The notes under the pieces were generated by a model, which searched no databases, had not been told where the DNA came from, and worked only from the letters and a program-made list of their open reading frames with translations. The position numbers and the translations under genes are program-made. 64,000 nucleotides of DNA from Antedon mediterranea (Eukaryota > Echinodermata > Crinoidea > Comatulida > Antedonidae). Shown in pieces: positions 16,101 through 28,427 of the stretch. The stretch lies in contig NC_092675.1 in the NCBI RefSeq assembly GCF_964355755.1, positions 16,319,312-16,383,311 on the forward strand, read 5' to 3'. Each line of letters begins with the position of its first letter. The first letter of the stretch is position 1.

Positions 16101-19100
16101 ATACCAACTCATTTCAATTTTTTGTACAAAACGTACTTGATAGACGTAATATAGTCCATAGTCTAGGTTCTAGATCAAAATTAGTAAAGATTTTAGCATA
16201 TTTTGGCACATATGGCGTTTCATACATATAATATAACCAGGGAGTTTTATTTTACAACTCCCTGATATAACTATACATAGTCCAGAGTTTTCTTCAACCA
16301 CTGAACTGAATCTGGGCCAACAGTGTGAACATAACTATTTTAATAATTTTATTTTCCTAATTATTCCATAAATTAATGTAATGCTTATGATTTTAGGATC
16401 CACATGGAGAATTGAAAGGTCAAAATGTTTTGATTATTCGTGGTAATTTAGCAAAGACAGCTGATCATCTAGGCATAGATAAAGAAAGCGCTGCTACTTC
16501 CCTCTACAAGGCTAAAGACATTCTATTTCAGGCTAGACTACAGCGTCCCAGACCACACCTTGATGATAAAATGATAACGGCTTGGAACGGTAAGACTAAT
16601 TACATTTTTCTCTAATATCGAAAGTGAATCTTCGTGAAATGAATTTTCTTCTTTTTCACAAGTGTTATGTACTGGAAAAAAAAATGTGCTTTAAATTACA
16701 GTAAAACTGGCTATTCACCATCCCCATATAAATTCAACTTCAAAATGTTAATTTACAGTGCTATTTTGTCAATGACTAAAGCTAATACTAGAGTAGGGTC
16801 CAAAATTACTAGCCTAATATCAATATAATTTTTTTCTCTTATTATTATTGCTGCTGTTAGGATTAATGCTGTCCGCATATGCGAGGGCCGGGCAAGTACT
16901 GAGAGATGATCGGTTTACTCAGATAGCAGTGAGGGCAGCAGAGTTCATTAAACAAGAGCTGTATGATCAGAACACTAACACATTGTTTAGAACTGCTTAC
17001 AAAGCAGATGCAAAGGCCACTGAAAGGTACTGTGTAGAAGGGTTTAACAATTATATTTTTTTGTTTTTTTCGGAGAAATAAAATACATTAACATACTACT
17101 GTATATTGTTGTAACAATACTGCATTTAATAAAGAACCATGTAATTCCACTAACTCAAGAACTGATTTATTTTATTCAGTTCATTACATCATTACATTCC
17201 AAAACAAATTTATTTTTTTAGGCCTACTTTGATCTCTGGATTCACGGATGATTATGCCTTTCTTATTCGAGGATTGTTGGATCTGTATGAGGCATGTTTT
17301 GATGAGGAATTGATCAAATGGGCTGAGCAACTGCAACAAACTCAAGATAAACTTTTCTGGGATGATAACAATGGTGGTGCAGGCTACTTCTCTGTCGCTG
17401 CAAATGATCCAAATATATTACTTCGTCTAAAAGAAGGTATTAGTTATTTATTTGTGATCATAAAAGCTGCATTGACTTGAACTGAACTGATTTTGATGGC
17501 AGACTAAATTTCAACAAGATTTGAACTCGTCATTTTGACAAGTTAGTTACCCGCAAAACAAAAGCCTTGTGCGTGTCATACGGTAGAATATTGCGCACAG
17601 AAAAAGATTATGGCATTATGACCTGAAGAAAATATAATGTTGTTAGTGTGCTATCTGTAGTGTTTTGTGTCTAAGTATATACAGTATAATACACTATATA
17701 CTGTATGTATACATACAGTGTAGCATAGGTTGAATTATGGGACCCGCCTTTTATTCCAATTTTTAACATGATGACGTCATCAAAATGAAACACGAAGATA
17801 GCAATTTTGAAAGAAAATAGTCTGAGCAACAAAACATATTAACATGTTGAAGAGATTTGAATACGTATAAAATAGATGCGTGCTCTTTTAAATGTGATGA
17901 ACTATGATGCAAAAGATGAAAATCTGACTTTTTTTATTGAACTGGCCATATAATGTCACAACATCCAATTGGCAACATTTTTACATGAATGACATGAATG
18001 AAATTCTTACAAAGGTAATTGATTGAGTAAACATATATTAAAATCTGGGAGAAATTGAGGTACGAATAAGTGAGATGTGATCTAGTTAATGTGATGAGCT
18101 ATGAAGAAAGAGAAAAAAATCAGGTGTCTAGAAAACTCAGATCTCGGATATATCTATCTGACTTTTCTAGATCTAGAAAACTCAGATATGTTGAAATGAT
18201 GTCAATTATTTTTTTAAATGACAAGAAAAGGCTGGAAAAAATAATTCAAGAGAAAAAAACATGATTTTCATACTCCATTTGCACCGTAGAAATGACATTT
18301 TACATATAAATTTACACTATCTAGTATACTCATTTTTGTCAAAAATCAATAAAATATGCACATTTTCCACAAAATTAGCATCATAATTACAGATTTTTAA
18401 TACAAGTTGGGTAGCAATGGATAGAATATTTTTATATATACTGTAAATATATTTTTTTGATACCAAAAAGTTTTTATCCAAACACTTAAATTATTTAATA
18501 TTATATAAATAAACATAACAATTACGCTACCAAATATTCATTTTTTTGTATAAAGAATAATTTAACCCGAAAATGTGTTTTTTGGTCATTTTTTGGTCAA
18601 AGGTCAGTAAAAGCATTTCCGGTCATTTTTTCGGTAAAAGTTGTGTTAGACTGAATATAAATATGTATATTCTGAACAATTTTCCACCAAAAGAACACTT
18701 GAATTATTTATTATTATAAATAAACAAAAATAAATTTACACTATTTAATACTCATTTTACTATTAGTAACAAAAATAATAAAATATGCACATTTTTAACA
18801 AAATTAGCATCATAATTACAGATTTTTAATACAAGTTGGGTAGCAATGGATAGAATATTTTATGGGGCTTTCATTTGATACCAAATAGTTTTTCCAAACA
18901 CTTAAATTATTTAATATTTAATATAAATAAACATAACAATTACGCTACCAAATATTCATTTTCTGTATAAAAATATGCACATTTTCCATACAATTAGCTT
19001 CATAATTAAAAATTGTCAGTACAAGTTGGGTAGCAATGGGTAGCATATTGTCTATGCTTTCATTGGATACCATACAGTTTGTCTATAGGCATTTGAAAGA

Positions 19101-21088
19101 ATAATTTAACCAGAAAATGTGTTTTTTGGTCATTTTTGGGTCAAAGGTCAGTGAAAGCATTTCCGGTCATTTTTTCGCTAAAAGTTGTGTTAGACCGAAT
19201 ATAAATATGTATATTCTGAACAATTTGACACCAAAAGCAAATCTGTACGACAAGTGGTTGTCGAGATATAAGAACCACACATTTTTAACCCTTGACCCCG
19301 ATTTTGGGCATGTTCGTCCCGGATAGCGAATTTGGCAAACATTCCATGTTGTTCGTTGGGGTCAAATTATCCTATAACAGTTGAGATATTCTCTCCTAAA
19401 TTAAATGCATACAAATCTGACCCAGGTCCTAATAACTAATAGGAATTTTTGATAAATCTTATAGAAAGTTTTATTTTTTTATTTTTATTTTATTTTATTT
19501 TATTTCATACTCAAATGCATGTGCGTGCATAACTTTTTGTAAAAAATTCCATTTTTAATCCACAGAAAGTTTGGCCTTGATATGAATTAAATTTTTACCA
19601 AGTGTCAATACAAAATTACTTTTCATTTTTATTCTATGATCAATTATTGAAATTACTAAATCGAGCGTACAGTAAGTCAATTAAAAAAATAGGAGGTGCA
19701 CAACTTCATGTAAATATCCATTTATGTTGACAAAGTTGTGAAATGTTTTGTTTCCACATTTTTGAGTTACACGAGACACAAAAATGCCAGAAAGAAAGAA
19801 AGAATAATACAGAAAATAATGATTTCATACAATAACAAGGAGTTATACGCTACATTGCGGATAACTAATAAAATCCTTAAGCTCTGTGTGATGTACCCAA
19901 ATATGGTAGTGATATAAAATCATCATGTCCATATATGAGCATTTCACATTTTTTTGTCACATAAAGTTTGATAGTATTGACAGAGTTTTACAGCTAGTAA
20001 AATGTGACCAACGGTGCAGGGTATGTAAGACAGCCTCTTGGTTATCAGCATATGCTGTTTAGGGTCACCCTCTATAAATAAAGTTAAATACAGTAAATAA
20101 ATAAAAAAGTATGTTAGCAAGATTGGATATAAATCATAGGAATATGTTGCTTTATCTCTTGTAGATCAAGATGGAGCTGAACCGAGTCCAAACTCTGTGT
20201 CTGCCCTCAACCTTATTCGGTTGTCAGACTACCTTGACCATGAACCATATCGGGAAATGGCGAGGGCACTGTTAAACACGTTCCATGAGCGTCTTCAAAA
20301 GATACCTATTGCATTACCAGAAATGATGTGTGCTGTTATGAATCTGGAGAAGCCTTCTACACAGGTTAACAAATCAAAATTTATAGTACAGCAGTAGGCT
20401 TAAATTAGACGTCTAGGCCTGTAATCATCCATGGTTGTCATGAGTCAGAAACTGTATGATGATGTTGTTTTTCCTTCCAAAAAGTATACATCCAAACTAG
20501 GCTAGCAGAAAACATTACAACTCTGGCTCTACTGTACATTTTGTGCCGTTATGATTTATTAGAAAATGATTCATATTATCCACTTCAATAAATCTCAGCT
20601 GAGTTTAGCATTTAAACCTTAAATACTGGATATAGTACAGTCAACCTTCCCAATACTGAACTCCAGATAGTTCTTCAGGTCCCAAATTCTTTTTTACCAT
20701 TAAAAACACATTCAGAACACCAGAATTTCTTTAAAATAAGATACAGAGTACTGTTGTACTGTATTTGTTTTTATTGGTGTAATTAAAATATTTTTTGCAT
20801 GTTATAATATTAATTTTAATATTCTAGATATTTATCTGTGGAAGTAATGATTCGTCAGACACTAAGAAGCTACTGGATGTTGTTCATGCACACTTCATAC
20901 CAAACAAAATCCTTGTGGTTACAGATGGCAAAAATAATGAATATCTGAACACAAAACTGAAAATACTGTCAACTCTTGAGAAGAAAGAGGGTAAAGCAAC
21001 TGCTTACGTCTGTGAAAATTACACTTGTAATTTACCTGTAAATTCACCAGTTGATTTAGATAAACTTCTTGCACAGTCAATGGGGTGA
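10115..21088 (+). CDS. SPATA20: SPATA20-like thioredoxin-fold protein
   Basis: Member of the SPATA20/YyaL family (DUF255): an N-terminal thioredoxin-like domain followed by a six-hairpin glycosidase-like region; its biochemical role is not settled. Coding exons: 10115-10332, 10867-10931, 11153-11307, 11641-11983, 12150-12343, 12545-12724, 15747-15959, 16397-16589, 16861-17026, 17222-17436, 20165-20364 and 20828-21088; 2403 nt, 800 residues, near the usual ~790, all GT-AG. Family signatures: [21 protein letters not shown] across the first intron, [12 protein letters not shown] with the CxxC at residues 100-103, [54 protein letters not shown] and FTDDYAFL. The first 31 residues are basic with no acids, suggesting a mitochondrial leader; Met32 is an alternative start. 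Introns 6 and 10 are swollen by mobile DNA. Confidence 0.95.
10432..10660. mobile_element. Small inverted-repeat element in SPATA20 intron 1
   Basis: The ends are AATTGTCGTATTCGATT and its complement AATCGAATACGACAATT; further inside, GTTGTCAACG and CGTTGACAACG also pair. At about 229 bp with no coding content, it fits a non-autonomous DNA element (MITE). The interior repeats CAACG/CGTTG words, as does the Tc1-like element at 57690-59753. Confidence 0.65.
13025..13075 (+). mobile_element. LINE 3' region fragment (CR1/Jockey-like family)
   Basis: The stretch TTCACTCTCAAATGAACTTAAACAGAAATC is nearly identical to the complement of 30985-31030, which lies in the 3' part of the LINE at 30313-33245. 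With the matching end piece at 14640-14720 it suggests one LINE remnant in SPATA20 intron 6, interrupted by the Helitron-like element at 13337-14544. Confidence 0.45.
13337..14544 (+). mobile_element. Helitron-like element, family 2, in SPATA20 intron 6
   Basis: The right end is a hairpin (AACTCGTC...GACGAGTT, 14512-14535) followed by CAAAT and CTAG at 14541-14544, then T. This is the classical Helitron 3' end: hairpin, short spacer, CTRR, insertion before T. A possible left end is A|TCCGCA at 13337. The interior is AT-rich with many CGCG words, a long T run, and TGACGTCA at 14293-14300. No helicase or Rep sequence is present, so it is non-autonomous. The left end is less certain than the right. 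Confidence 0.55.
14640..14735 (+). mobile_element. LINE 3' end with short tandem tail
   Basis: TTCAGTGAACTTACTGTGAC and CCATCCACCCACATTT match the complement of 30320-30375, where the CR1/Jockey-like LINE ends. A degenerate ATGTT/ATGTAA tail follows, as is common at the 3' ends of such LINEs. Confidence 0.5.
14781..14917 (-). mobile_element. tRNA-derived SINE (minus)
   Basis: On the minus strand a Ser/Leu-tRNA-like head carries a perfect A box TGGCCGAGCGG (complement of 14897-14907) and a B-box-like GGTTCGAGGCT (14841-14851 region). The same sequence recurs in the other orientation at 29085-29222. Beyond the element lies a (TTTCG)n/T-rich stretch on the minus strand that may be its 3' tail. 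It sits in SPATA20 intron 6. Confidence 0.7.
15140..15460 (+). pseudogene. Non-LTR reverse transcriptase C-terminal fragment
   Basis: A reading from about 15160 gives [36 protein letters not shown], typical of the region after the catalytic domain of non-LTR reverse transcriptases. It stops at 15364; the homology seems to continue in another frame ([10 protein letters not shown]). It is a dead fragment inside SPATA20 intron 6 and belongs to a different LINE family from the two larger ones in the window. Confidence 0.6.
17515..19861 (-). mobile_element. Possible Helitron-like element, family 2 (minus)
   Basis: Sequence from 17515 resembles the family 2 ends: the 3'-end hairpin on the minus strand (GAACTCGTCATTTTGACAAGTT seen from 17522 on the plus strand), then TGTATACATACAGTGTAGCATAGGT, GGGACCCGC and TGACGTCATCAAAATGAA at 17772-17789, all shared with 28428-29070. 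The terminal CTRR is degraded (CTTG). A possible 5' end is A|TCCGCA on the minus strand at 19861. It contains the tandem repeat at 18330-19230. The full extent is inferred. Confidence 0.4.
18330..19230 (+). repeat. Long irregular tandem repeat in SPATA20 intron 10
   Basis: AAAATATGCACATTTT.. recurs at about 18351, 18780 and 18970, and GAAAATGTGTTTTTTGGTCA at about 18570 and 19113, with TAGCATCATAATTA and ACAAGTTGGGTAGCAATGG repeated between them. Spacings near 430, 190 and 540 bases indicate a tandem duplication with internal deletions. Confidence 0.65.
19885..19995 (+). repeat. Dispersed repeat, CCCAAATATGGTAGTGATAT family
   Basis: GTGTGATGTACCCAAATATGGTAGTGATA...TCATCATGTCCATATATG...GTCACATAAAGTTTGATAGTATTGACAGAGTTTTACAG closely matches 55996-56152, and its left half matches 4850-4910. 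There are three copies in the window and no coding content; the class is unknown. Confidence 0.6.
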
Positions 21089-21770
21089 ATAAGTGGGGCA
21101 ACTATATGAGTTGATTTGGATTGTGTGCATACAAATAAATTCAACTGAGAAATAGTAGATTATGCCAGAGATTCACATAGACTGGTGTTGTACAGGAAAC
21201 TATATCATAAGGTATACTGTATGAATAATATACTGACATTTTATTAAAAACTATTTATTAATATTACTGTACAAATAAATATATAATTAAAGTATTCCAT
21301 TATTGGAAATCTACCAAAAGTAAACCATAGGTTAGATTTTAATTTGTAATCAATTTTTTATCTATTTTAGATAATCTTGGTTATCTCTTATTAAATTGAT
21401 ATTTGTTGGGACTACAGTTAACATACATGCAGTATTTGTATTACTAACTACAGTATGGTTGTTTTGATATCATAATTTATAGGAAATGTGTCAATGCATT
21501 GCATTTTCTATTATTTAGTTACTTGCTACCACATAGTGGACATTTTAAACATTTTTTAGGGCTTCACTTGTGAATAAAAAGAATTAAATAAATTAGAACA
21601 TAAACTAATTTGTGTTATAATTGATGTTCTATTCAACTGGTTCCGAACTAAATGTCAATAAGGTATTTAAGGGTTGTACGTAGGGGAAAAGCTCCTGGAA
21701 GCTAAAAATGTTGGGAAATAAAGATTGTAAACAATAATAAAGAGTAAATTTAAAAGCGTAATATAAAAAA
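21089..21770 (+). other. SPATA20: SPATA20 3' UTR and intergenic sequence
   Basis: AT-rich, non-coding. AATAAA occurs at about 21136 and again near 21275, so the 3' UTR may be only 60-200 bases long. Nothing else is recognised before the LINE remnant. Confidence 0.4.
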
Positions 21771-21774
21771 CTAA

Positions 21775-23515
21775 GTTAATAAACTATCGAAAGAACTTTA
21801 TTCAATCTCAAAGAAACTTGCAAATAAAACCAAACAACTACAAAGACCAGTGAAGGACAGACAAGGAAATGTTTTACAAGCCAAAGAAGACCAAGCACAA
21901 AGATGGGCAGAGTATTTTGAAGGATTATTGAATCGACCATCACCAGATGAGACGGTAGACATTCCACCAGCTGAAAACATTCTTCAGATCAACTGTAATA
22001 AACCAAGAAGAGAAGAGATCAAGAAAGCTATAAAACATTTGAAGACCGGAAAGTCACCAGGACCAGACGAAATACCACCCGAAGCACTTAAGGCCGACCT
22101 GAACACATCATCACAGATGATGATGGAAATAATCAACATGATATGGGAAATTGAGGAAATACCAAAGGACTGGAAGAAGGGATACATTGTAAAATTACCA
22201 AAGAAAGGCGATCTAATTGAATGCAAAAACTATAGAGGGATAACCATGCTCTCAGTAGCAGGAAAAGTGTTTAACCGAATCCTACTAGACAGAATGATAG
22301 CGGGAGTCGATAGGACCTTAAGAGACAACCAAGCAGGATTTAGGAAAGAGAAATCATGCACTGACCATATTGCCACACTCAGAATAATATTGAATGGAAC
22401 ACACCACTTTGGATGAATTTCATTGACTACGAAAAAGCTTTTGACAGTTTAGACAGACCAACTTTGTGGAAGATAATGAGGCACTACGGCATACCAGAAA
22501 AGTTCATACAAATAATCAGCAAATCATATACAGGAGTCACATTTCAGGTTTTACATGAGAAGTCTTACCAGGGAATTTGAAATTAAAACAGGTGTAAGAC
22601 AAGGAGGATTGATGTCTCCGTTCCTGTTCAATCTTGCAATAGACTGGATAATGAAAGAAACAACACAAGGAAAAAGAAATGGGATTCAATGGACTTTATG
22701 GGAACAATTAGAAGACTTGGACTATGCTGACGACATTGTTCTGTTGTCACAAACACATCAGCAAATGCAAACCAAAACCAGACTTCTTGAAGAAACATCA
22801 AGTATGCTTGGCTTAAATGTAAACATAGCGAAAACTAAAGTAATGGTGGTCAACACACGAAATAATCAGGCAATCCAGCTAATAAGGAAAGGAGAAGCAG
22901 AACCAGTGGAAACTTTTACTTACCTTGGTAGCAAAGTCAACATCAGAGGAGGGACAGAGGAAGATGTAAAAGGAAGGATTGGGAAAGCACAGGTGACTTT
23001 CAATATACTAATAAAAGTATGGAAGGCAAGATTCATCAGCACAGAAACAAAGATCAAAATATTCAACTCAAATGTCAAATCAGTACTGTTATATGGATCA
23101 GAAACATGGAGAACTACTAATCAAATAATAAGGAAAATCCAAGTGTTCATCAATAAATGCCTGAGAAGGATTCTCAGAATATGGTGGCCAGAAAAAATAA
23201 GAAATGAGGATCTATGGGTTAGGACTGGACAAGAGCCGGTGGAATTTGAAATTAGCAGAAGGAAATGGAAATGGATTGGTCACACACTAAGGAAACCAAA
23301 ACACAACATAACTTGGCATGCCCTAACATGGAATCCCCAAGGAAAACGAAAAAGAGGACGCCCAAGGAACACATGGAGGAGGGAACTGGATAAGGAGGTG
23401 AAGGATGCTGGCTATAACTGGACAGAATTGCCCAGAACCGTGTGAGATGGAGACGTGTAGTTGATGGCCTATGCACTGATAGGTGTAACAAGGCTTAAGT
23501 AAGTAAGTAAGAATA
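21775..23515 (+). pseudogene. Broken non-LTR retrotransposon (reverse transcriptase)
   Basis: The reading frame is open from 21775. In the first frame come LKTGKSPGPDEIPPEAL, the LPKKGD and YRGITMLS blocks and DNQAGFRKEKSCTDHI. In a second frame (about 22411-22556) comes the FIDYEKAFDSLDRPTLW block, and in a third the GVRQGGLMSPFLFNL block, catalytic DYADDIVLLS, YLGSKVN and the C-terminal WKWIGHTLRKP / GKRKRGRPRNTWRREL. Frameshifts lie near 22411, 22555 and 23428; after the last, the end RWRRVVDGLCTDRCNKA can still be read. No endonuclease domain is present upstream, so the copy is 5'-truncated. It ends in a (TAAG)n tail at about 23496-23510. Clade not certain (RTE-like C terminus). Confidence 0.9.
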
Positions 23516-24220
23516 AACTATCTACTGGTGGACACCATCTCGCTATGTTTCGGGTTTGGAATAGATATACACATGGTGTGAATTGATAAAGGTAAATAAA
23601 CTATCCATCCGGTGTTTCTCAGCTTGTTCTTATGAAATATTATTGTAATGTTTTTTTCAACTCATTGCCATAATTACTAAATGGGTAATAAATGATTATT
23701 GACTAGGTCTTCTTTTTGACAGATTGACTATTGTTATTTTAGGTGCACCTACACGACGTACTGATTAGACGTTCAAAGCTGTTCACACATCAACAAATAC
23801 AGTGCGTGGGGAACGCGGTGTACACACCAACCTCTTACTGAATGATCGACTGATTTCTTATATAATTAATCATAAGCGACAAGACAAGATATATAATACA
23901 TATATATATTCAATACTCTACAAATAGACTATTTTATTTATAATTTATTGTATAATGCTGATAGCCTAAACTTTCATACTGAAGTTCTTTCATGTATTAC
24001 ACCCTTGTTATATGATTGAAAATGTTCATCTGGTTTGTAGGTATAAGTATATTGGAAATATTATTTTTATTGGTTTGAAAAAAAGAATATTTCCAATACA
24101 CCCTTGTTATAGTTTCAATTAGTTGTTAAACAGGCTGCCTAGTGTATCTCAGGTTCTAGGCCTTAGTCCACTTGTAGATGCAGTGCAATATGTCTTTAAT
24201 ACCATGAGTGAAATGGCTTC
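23516..24220. other. Intergenic stretch, no gene recognised
   Basis: AT-rich. A short inverted repeat TATTGGAAATATT / AATATTTCCAATA lies at about 24050-24095, and ACACCCTTGTTATA occurs twice (about 24000 and 24098). It should include the 3' UTR of the minus-strand DPH2 gene; no single polyadenylation signal stands out. Confidence 0.4.
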
Positions 24221-27200
24221 CTATGAGCTGTATTTCCCATCACCATCAGTCTCATGGCTGTAACTAGCAGCTATTCCTTTCCTTCCTTGTACTGCTAACA
24301 CTACATCAGTTTCTCCAAGCTTTGGTTGCAATCCCTGCCACGACCTTTGAGCAAGAAATTGACCTGCAAGTCAAACATGATACATAGTAGAAAACTTTAA
24401 TTACAGTGATGTAGCCACAAGAAATAAAGTGGTCCGGTTTTCGCAGGAAAAGGGCACAATCTCTGTTCAAGCCACTGGGTAGTTAGTAATTAATAATTAG
24501 GAAATATCCCGACATTGGAATCCCATAATAGAGCTCAGGAAAACCATAGGCCAGCAGAATGACATTGTAATATAAAAGAATCATAATGCATGAGCAAACA
24601 TAGGTTGTATGTGACAACCAAAATGAAACTTATTATGTGAGCATCATTCAATCAATTTCTCAATTATTAAAACAGTTACCTGGATTAACATGGACATTAC
24701 TCAATGCAAGAGCATGGTCTCTTTTAATAAGTGCATTATTTGAATCTACCAGTTCCTCCTCCTCATCCACGCCCATCATCCTTACTGAACCCGTCACCAG
24801 TGAAATGTCAGTTTTTAGCTTAACCATATCGTCACTGCCGTATGCAACATGATCATCGGCACCTAAGAATATATATATAATAATCAATTCATTTCACATT
24901 TACAACATCTGAAGTTTAAGGTGGGAGGTGGTGATTTTTAGGTCAACAGTGCCCTCGATCTATTATTGTTGGCATGTATCTCGATCAGTTTCCATGAAGG
25001 GTAAAATAAAAAATAGAGGGCGCTATAGAAAATCACTGATGCATGCAATTTCAACTATGCCTGTGAGCCTAGGTGCGAGTAGTGTTTGTTTCACATTTCT
25101 GAACTGTACCTGGTAAAAGTTTCCGAAAATCAGTAATATAGGTACCATTCCATTCACGTGCTTCATTAAATGCAATCTCCATTTCAAATGGTGTGATGAT
25201 TGGTCGATAAAACTCTTTTGAATCAATCAAACTATTCTCCGGGCAGGCAACCAATACGTAAACATCAACCTCGGTAAAATTTGCCATTTTTGGAACGTTT
25301 AATTTACCCATAACAAATGTATAACTTTTCTTGCCTACACGTTTAATAAGTGCTTTTAAACGTGATATGACGGATAGGTAGTCCTTCACGCCTAATGTAC
25401 CCGCTACGATCCCGATAACGTTTGCATCTTTTGCTTTTTCTATCATGTAATATCGTTTCATCAAAGCCCTGTTCACATCCAATGTTTCTCGTCGACTCAA
25501 ATTCGTTGCAGGATCAAAAGAATAAAATTTACATTTGTTAAAAGTCATAAGAAAATTAGTTAAAGTTGTGCTTTCTCCTCCAATGTAAAACACTATGTAA
25601 TTTGAAATATCCTTTTCCTTGGGTAAGACAAAACTGCGGCCAAATTGCTGGTAGACTGTTCCTATACTTGAGATTGATTCCTCATCTGATGGGCTATCCT
25701 CGGTCTGTTCACATTGGCTTGTTTTGCATCTATTATCTATACACTCTCCTGATGGCTGGTTTATTCTTGATACAACCAAATTTGCATAATCATTTTGTAA
25801 TCTCGAGGCTAAATCATCTGCAAAACAAAAGTATTGTCAATTTATATAACATAAAGATTATGTTTTATTATACTTTAAAACCTAATCAGTTAAAGCTTGA
25901 ACATTAAACGCATAACATACCACATTCCATTTAGGTTATAGACAGCTAAAATAAATACATTTTGGCACACTTGGCATGTCATACCGATAAATTCAAACAG
26001 GGTGGCACTATTAAAAGAAGCAATGACTAGAAACTTGTGGCAAGTTTAGTTGGTTATTATTGAAAATAGTGTTTATCAAGTATGAATTGTAAACTAAACA
26101 AAAAATACAATAACAAACTGAAAATGTTGTAAATAAATTACCAGATAGATGGTTGTAAACTACATCACATAGTATAAGGACTGACTGATCTTCAGTGAAG
26201 AATTCTCGAAATGATCTTTCACATAAATCAAAGTCTATTGGTTGACAACCAAAAATGAGTAGTATGGGTAACCGACCAGTAGCGCTCAGACACGAACGTC
26301 CAAAATGAATGATTGCATCAGCGTTGGCGTGTTGAGCTGCAATCTCATCAACACAACAACTAATTAGACAAAATAAAGTTAATAAGTTTACATGCTTGAA
26401 TCCTTGCTTTAAAAAATATTGTAAAAACAGGCTTCCGTCTGGGCACACACGTAGAAGTCACAAGGTTTGACACCAAGAATTGTTGGTGCATACAATTATC
26501 CAGTTGACTAGTTTCAGCCACATGCGATTGGCCACTCACTCATACACAGTTTTAATATTCATATTTCAGAATTTCAAAGATTCAACAACTAAGATGATGC
26601 ACATGCGCTATGTTACGTTTACGATGTGGAGACACATTATCGCGAAGTGAAGTGTTGATGATGTGATGATGAAAGGCTAGAAATGATATTATATGCCTAG
26701 TAGTCTGGTAAACATTTCATGGGATTTTTCCCATGAACATGAAAACTTTTGATATGACAGGCTAGCTTCTCCGCAAATCAAACGTTGAATGGAATATTTA
26801 TTATGTAGAGATAATTTGATTTACATATCTTCTTAATTTTGAAACCAAATGATCATTGATTGATTTGAAACCCATATAGCCAAATACGGTATGATAACCT
26901 ACGCCATTCTTATCGGATGTTTGCGGCCTGAAAATCGATTTTTATATGTGTATCACACACTGTATTTTCAGACAAAAATCAAAATTTTTTTAAATAAATA
27001 AAAAAGACAATGAAAAAAGACTTGTGGCTTGTATTCAACTTTACAATGACCAATGTTTGATGAGTTTCCAGTCATCCGAATTCAGAGAAATTACTCAATT
27101 TGTTGGTGAGAATTTGTTTTTTTGGAAGATGATTTAAAATCCTTGTCTCTCTTGTTTGTAGGACATTCATTGCGAGCTATTTAGATAAGGCATTGTTTCT

Positions 27201-28287
27201 CTCTTTTATCATAATTTACCACAAAACGTACATTTAAGAAAAGGAATAATCTGGTTTAATGTTTTTTACATGTATTATTTTTTAAAAACATCAACAATTT
27301 TAGGAAATGGGTATTTAAATAGTATAAGCCTGCAAGCGTTTGCCTGCTCTGTGACACTTTGATGGCCTCCATCCACTGCATACCTGCCATAAGATGTATC
27401 TGCAAGAATGTAAAGCTTGCTGTTGGTTCTATTCTTCAATAGATGAACTACACTACTGGCATATGCAAGTAGACTATCAGGGAATTGCAAAGCAACCTAC
27501 AAATAGAGAGATTTGTTTAATTAGCAGACAATATATCTTTAATGATAGATTTTATAAATCTTAATTTTTCATGATTTTGGGAGACAATACTACTACAACA
27601 TTCCCCCATGTAAATTCAGACACAAATATAATCAGTTAAATAATACTGACAATTAAATAACCCACTCTAAATGTTTTAACAGATTTGTGTGATTTACAAG
27701 AGCTATCAATGGAGGAATAACCATGAGCTATCAAATGTAGTGGATAAAAATTGTCACATCCCTGGGCTGTAGGGTCAGTCTAATTACCAAAAACAACCAT
27801 AAACAACCGAACACAAACTGAAAACAAAATAAAAAAATCTAAATACTGAAAAAAAAATTATATAATATCGCCCTCTACAGATGAGTGTTTCTAAAGCGTT
27901 GGTTTCTGGATCAAAAGTCAAGACTAAAATCAAAATATTTTTATAGATTCTGTAGGCCTAAGTAAATGTGGTGTTATCATTTTACGATTTTTAGTTGTAT
28001 CCATCAGGGCAACATTTAAAAAGAAAATTATAGAAATTTGTTTTCGGTATTTAGAGTAATCAGGGAAGAGTGAAATTACACTCTTTTCTGCTGTAATTAA
28101 ACACAATAAATTCAAATAATCAATAACATTTTATACTTGCACATTTAAAATTGTTTTTAATAATGAACTCGACACATCTTTTAACTTCAAAATATTCTTC
28201 AATGTTAACAGTAGGAGGCTCACTACACCCACTGAAATCAACCTCTTTTCCAATTGCATCTTCAGCCTTGCTAAAAAACGCATCCAT
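24221..28287 (-). CDS. DPH2: Diphthamide biosynthesis protein 2
   Basis: DPH2 pairs with DPH1 in the first step of diphthamide synthesis, moving the 3-amino-3-carboxypropyl group of S-adenosylmethionine onto a histidine of elongation factor 2 in the cytosol, using a 4Fe-4S cluster. Coding exons on the minus strand: 28287-28141, 27496-27384, 26359-26142, 25817-25110, 24862-24680 and 24363-24221; 1512 nt, 503 residues, close to the human length. Family features: [12 protein letters not shown] start, [26 protein letters not shown] with Cys88/89, HFGRSCLS with Cys110, [27 protein letters not shown] (third cluster-type cysteine), ITPFEMEIA, the acidic [10 protein letters not shown] insert and the C-terminal [11 protein letters not shown]. 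Intron 1 fits only as GC-AG (TGT|GCAAGT); the others are GT-AG. The start was chosen by family length; an upstream in-frame Met (28338) precedes an acceptor-like TTTCAG and is less likely. Confidence 0.95.
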
Positions 28288-28427
28288 GTTTAAAATTTCT
28301 GAAACATGAATTGGATTTGAAATTAGATTTTTAAGCATCTGAACTTAAAGGTAAAAGTGACTTATTTCAGCATTATTTATTCATTTTTTATTCAATTACA
28401 ATTTACATTCAACAATAATATTTAAAA

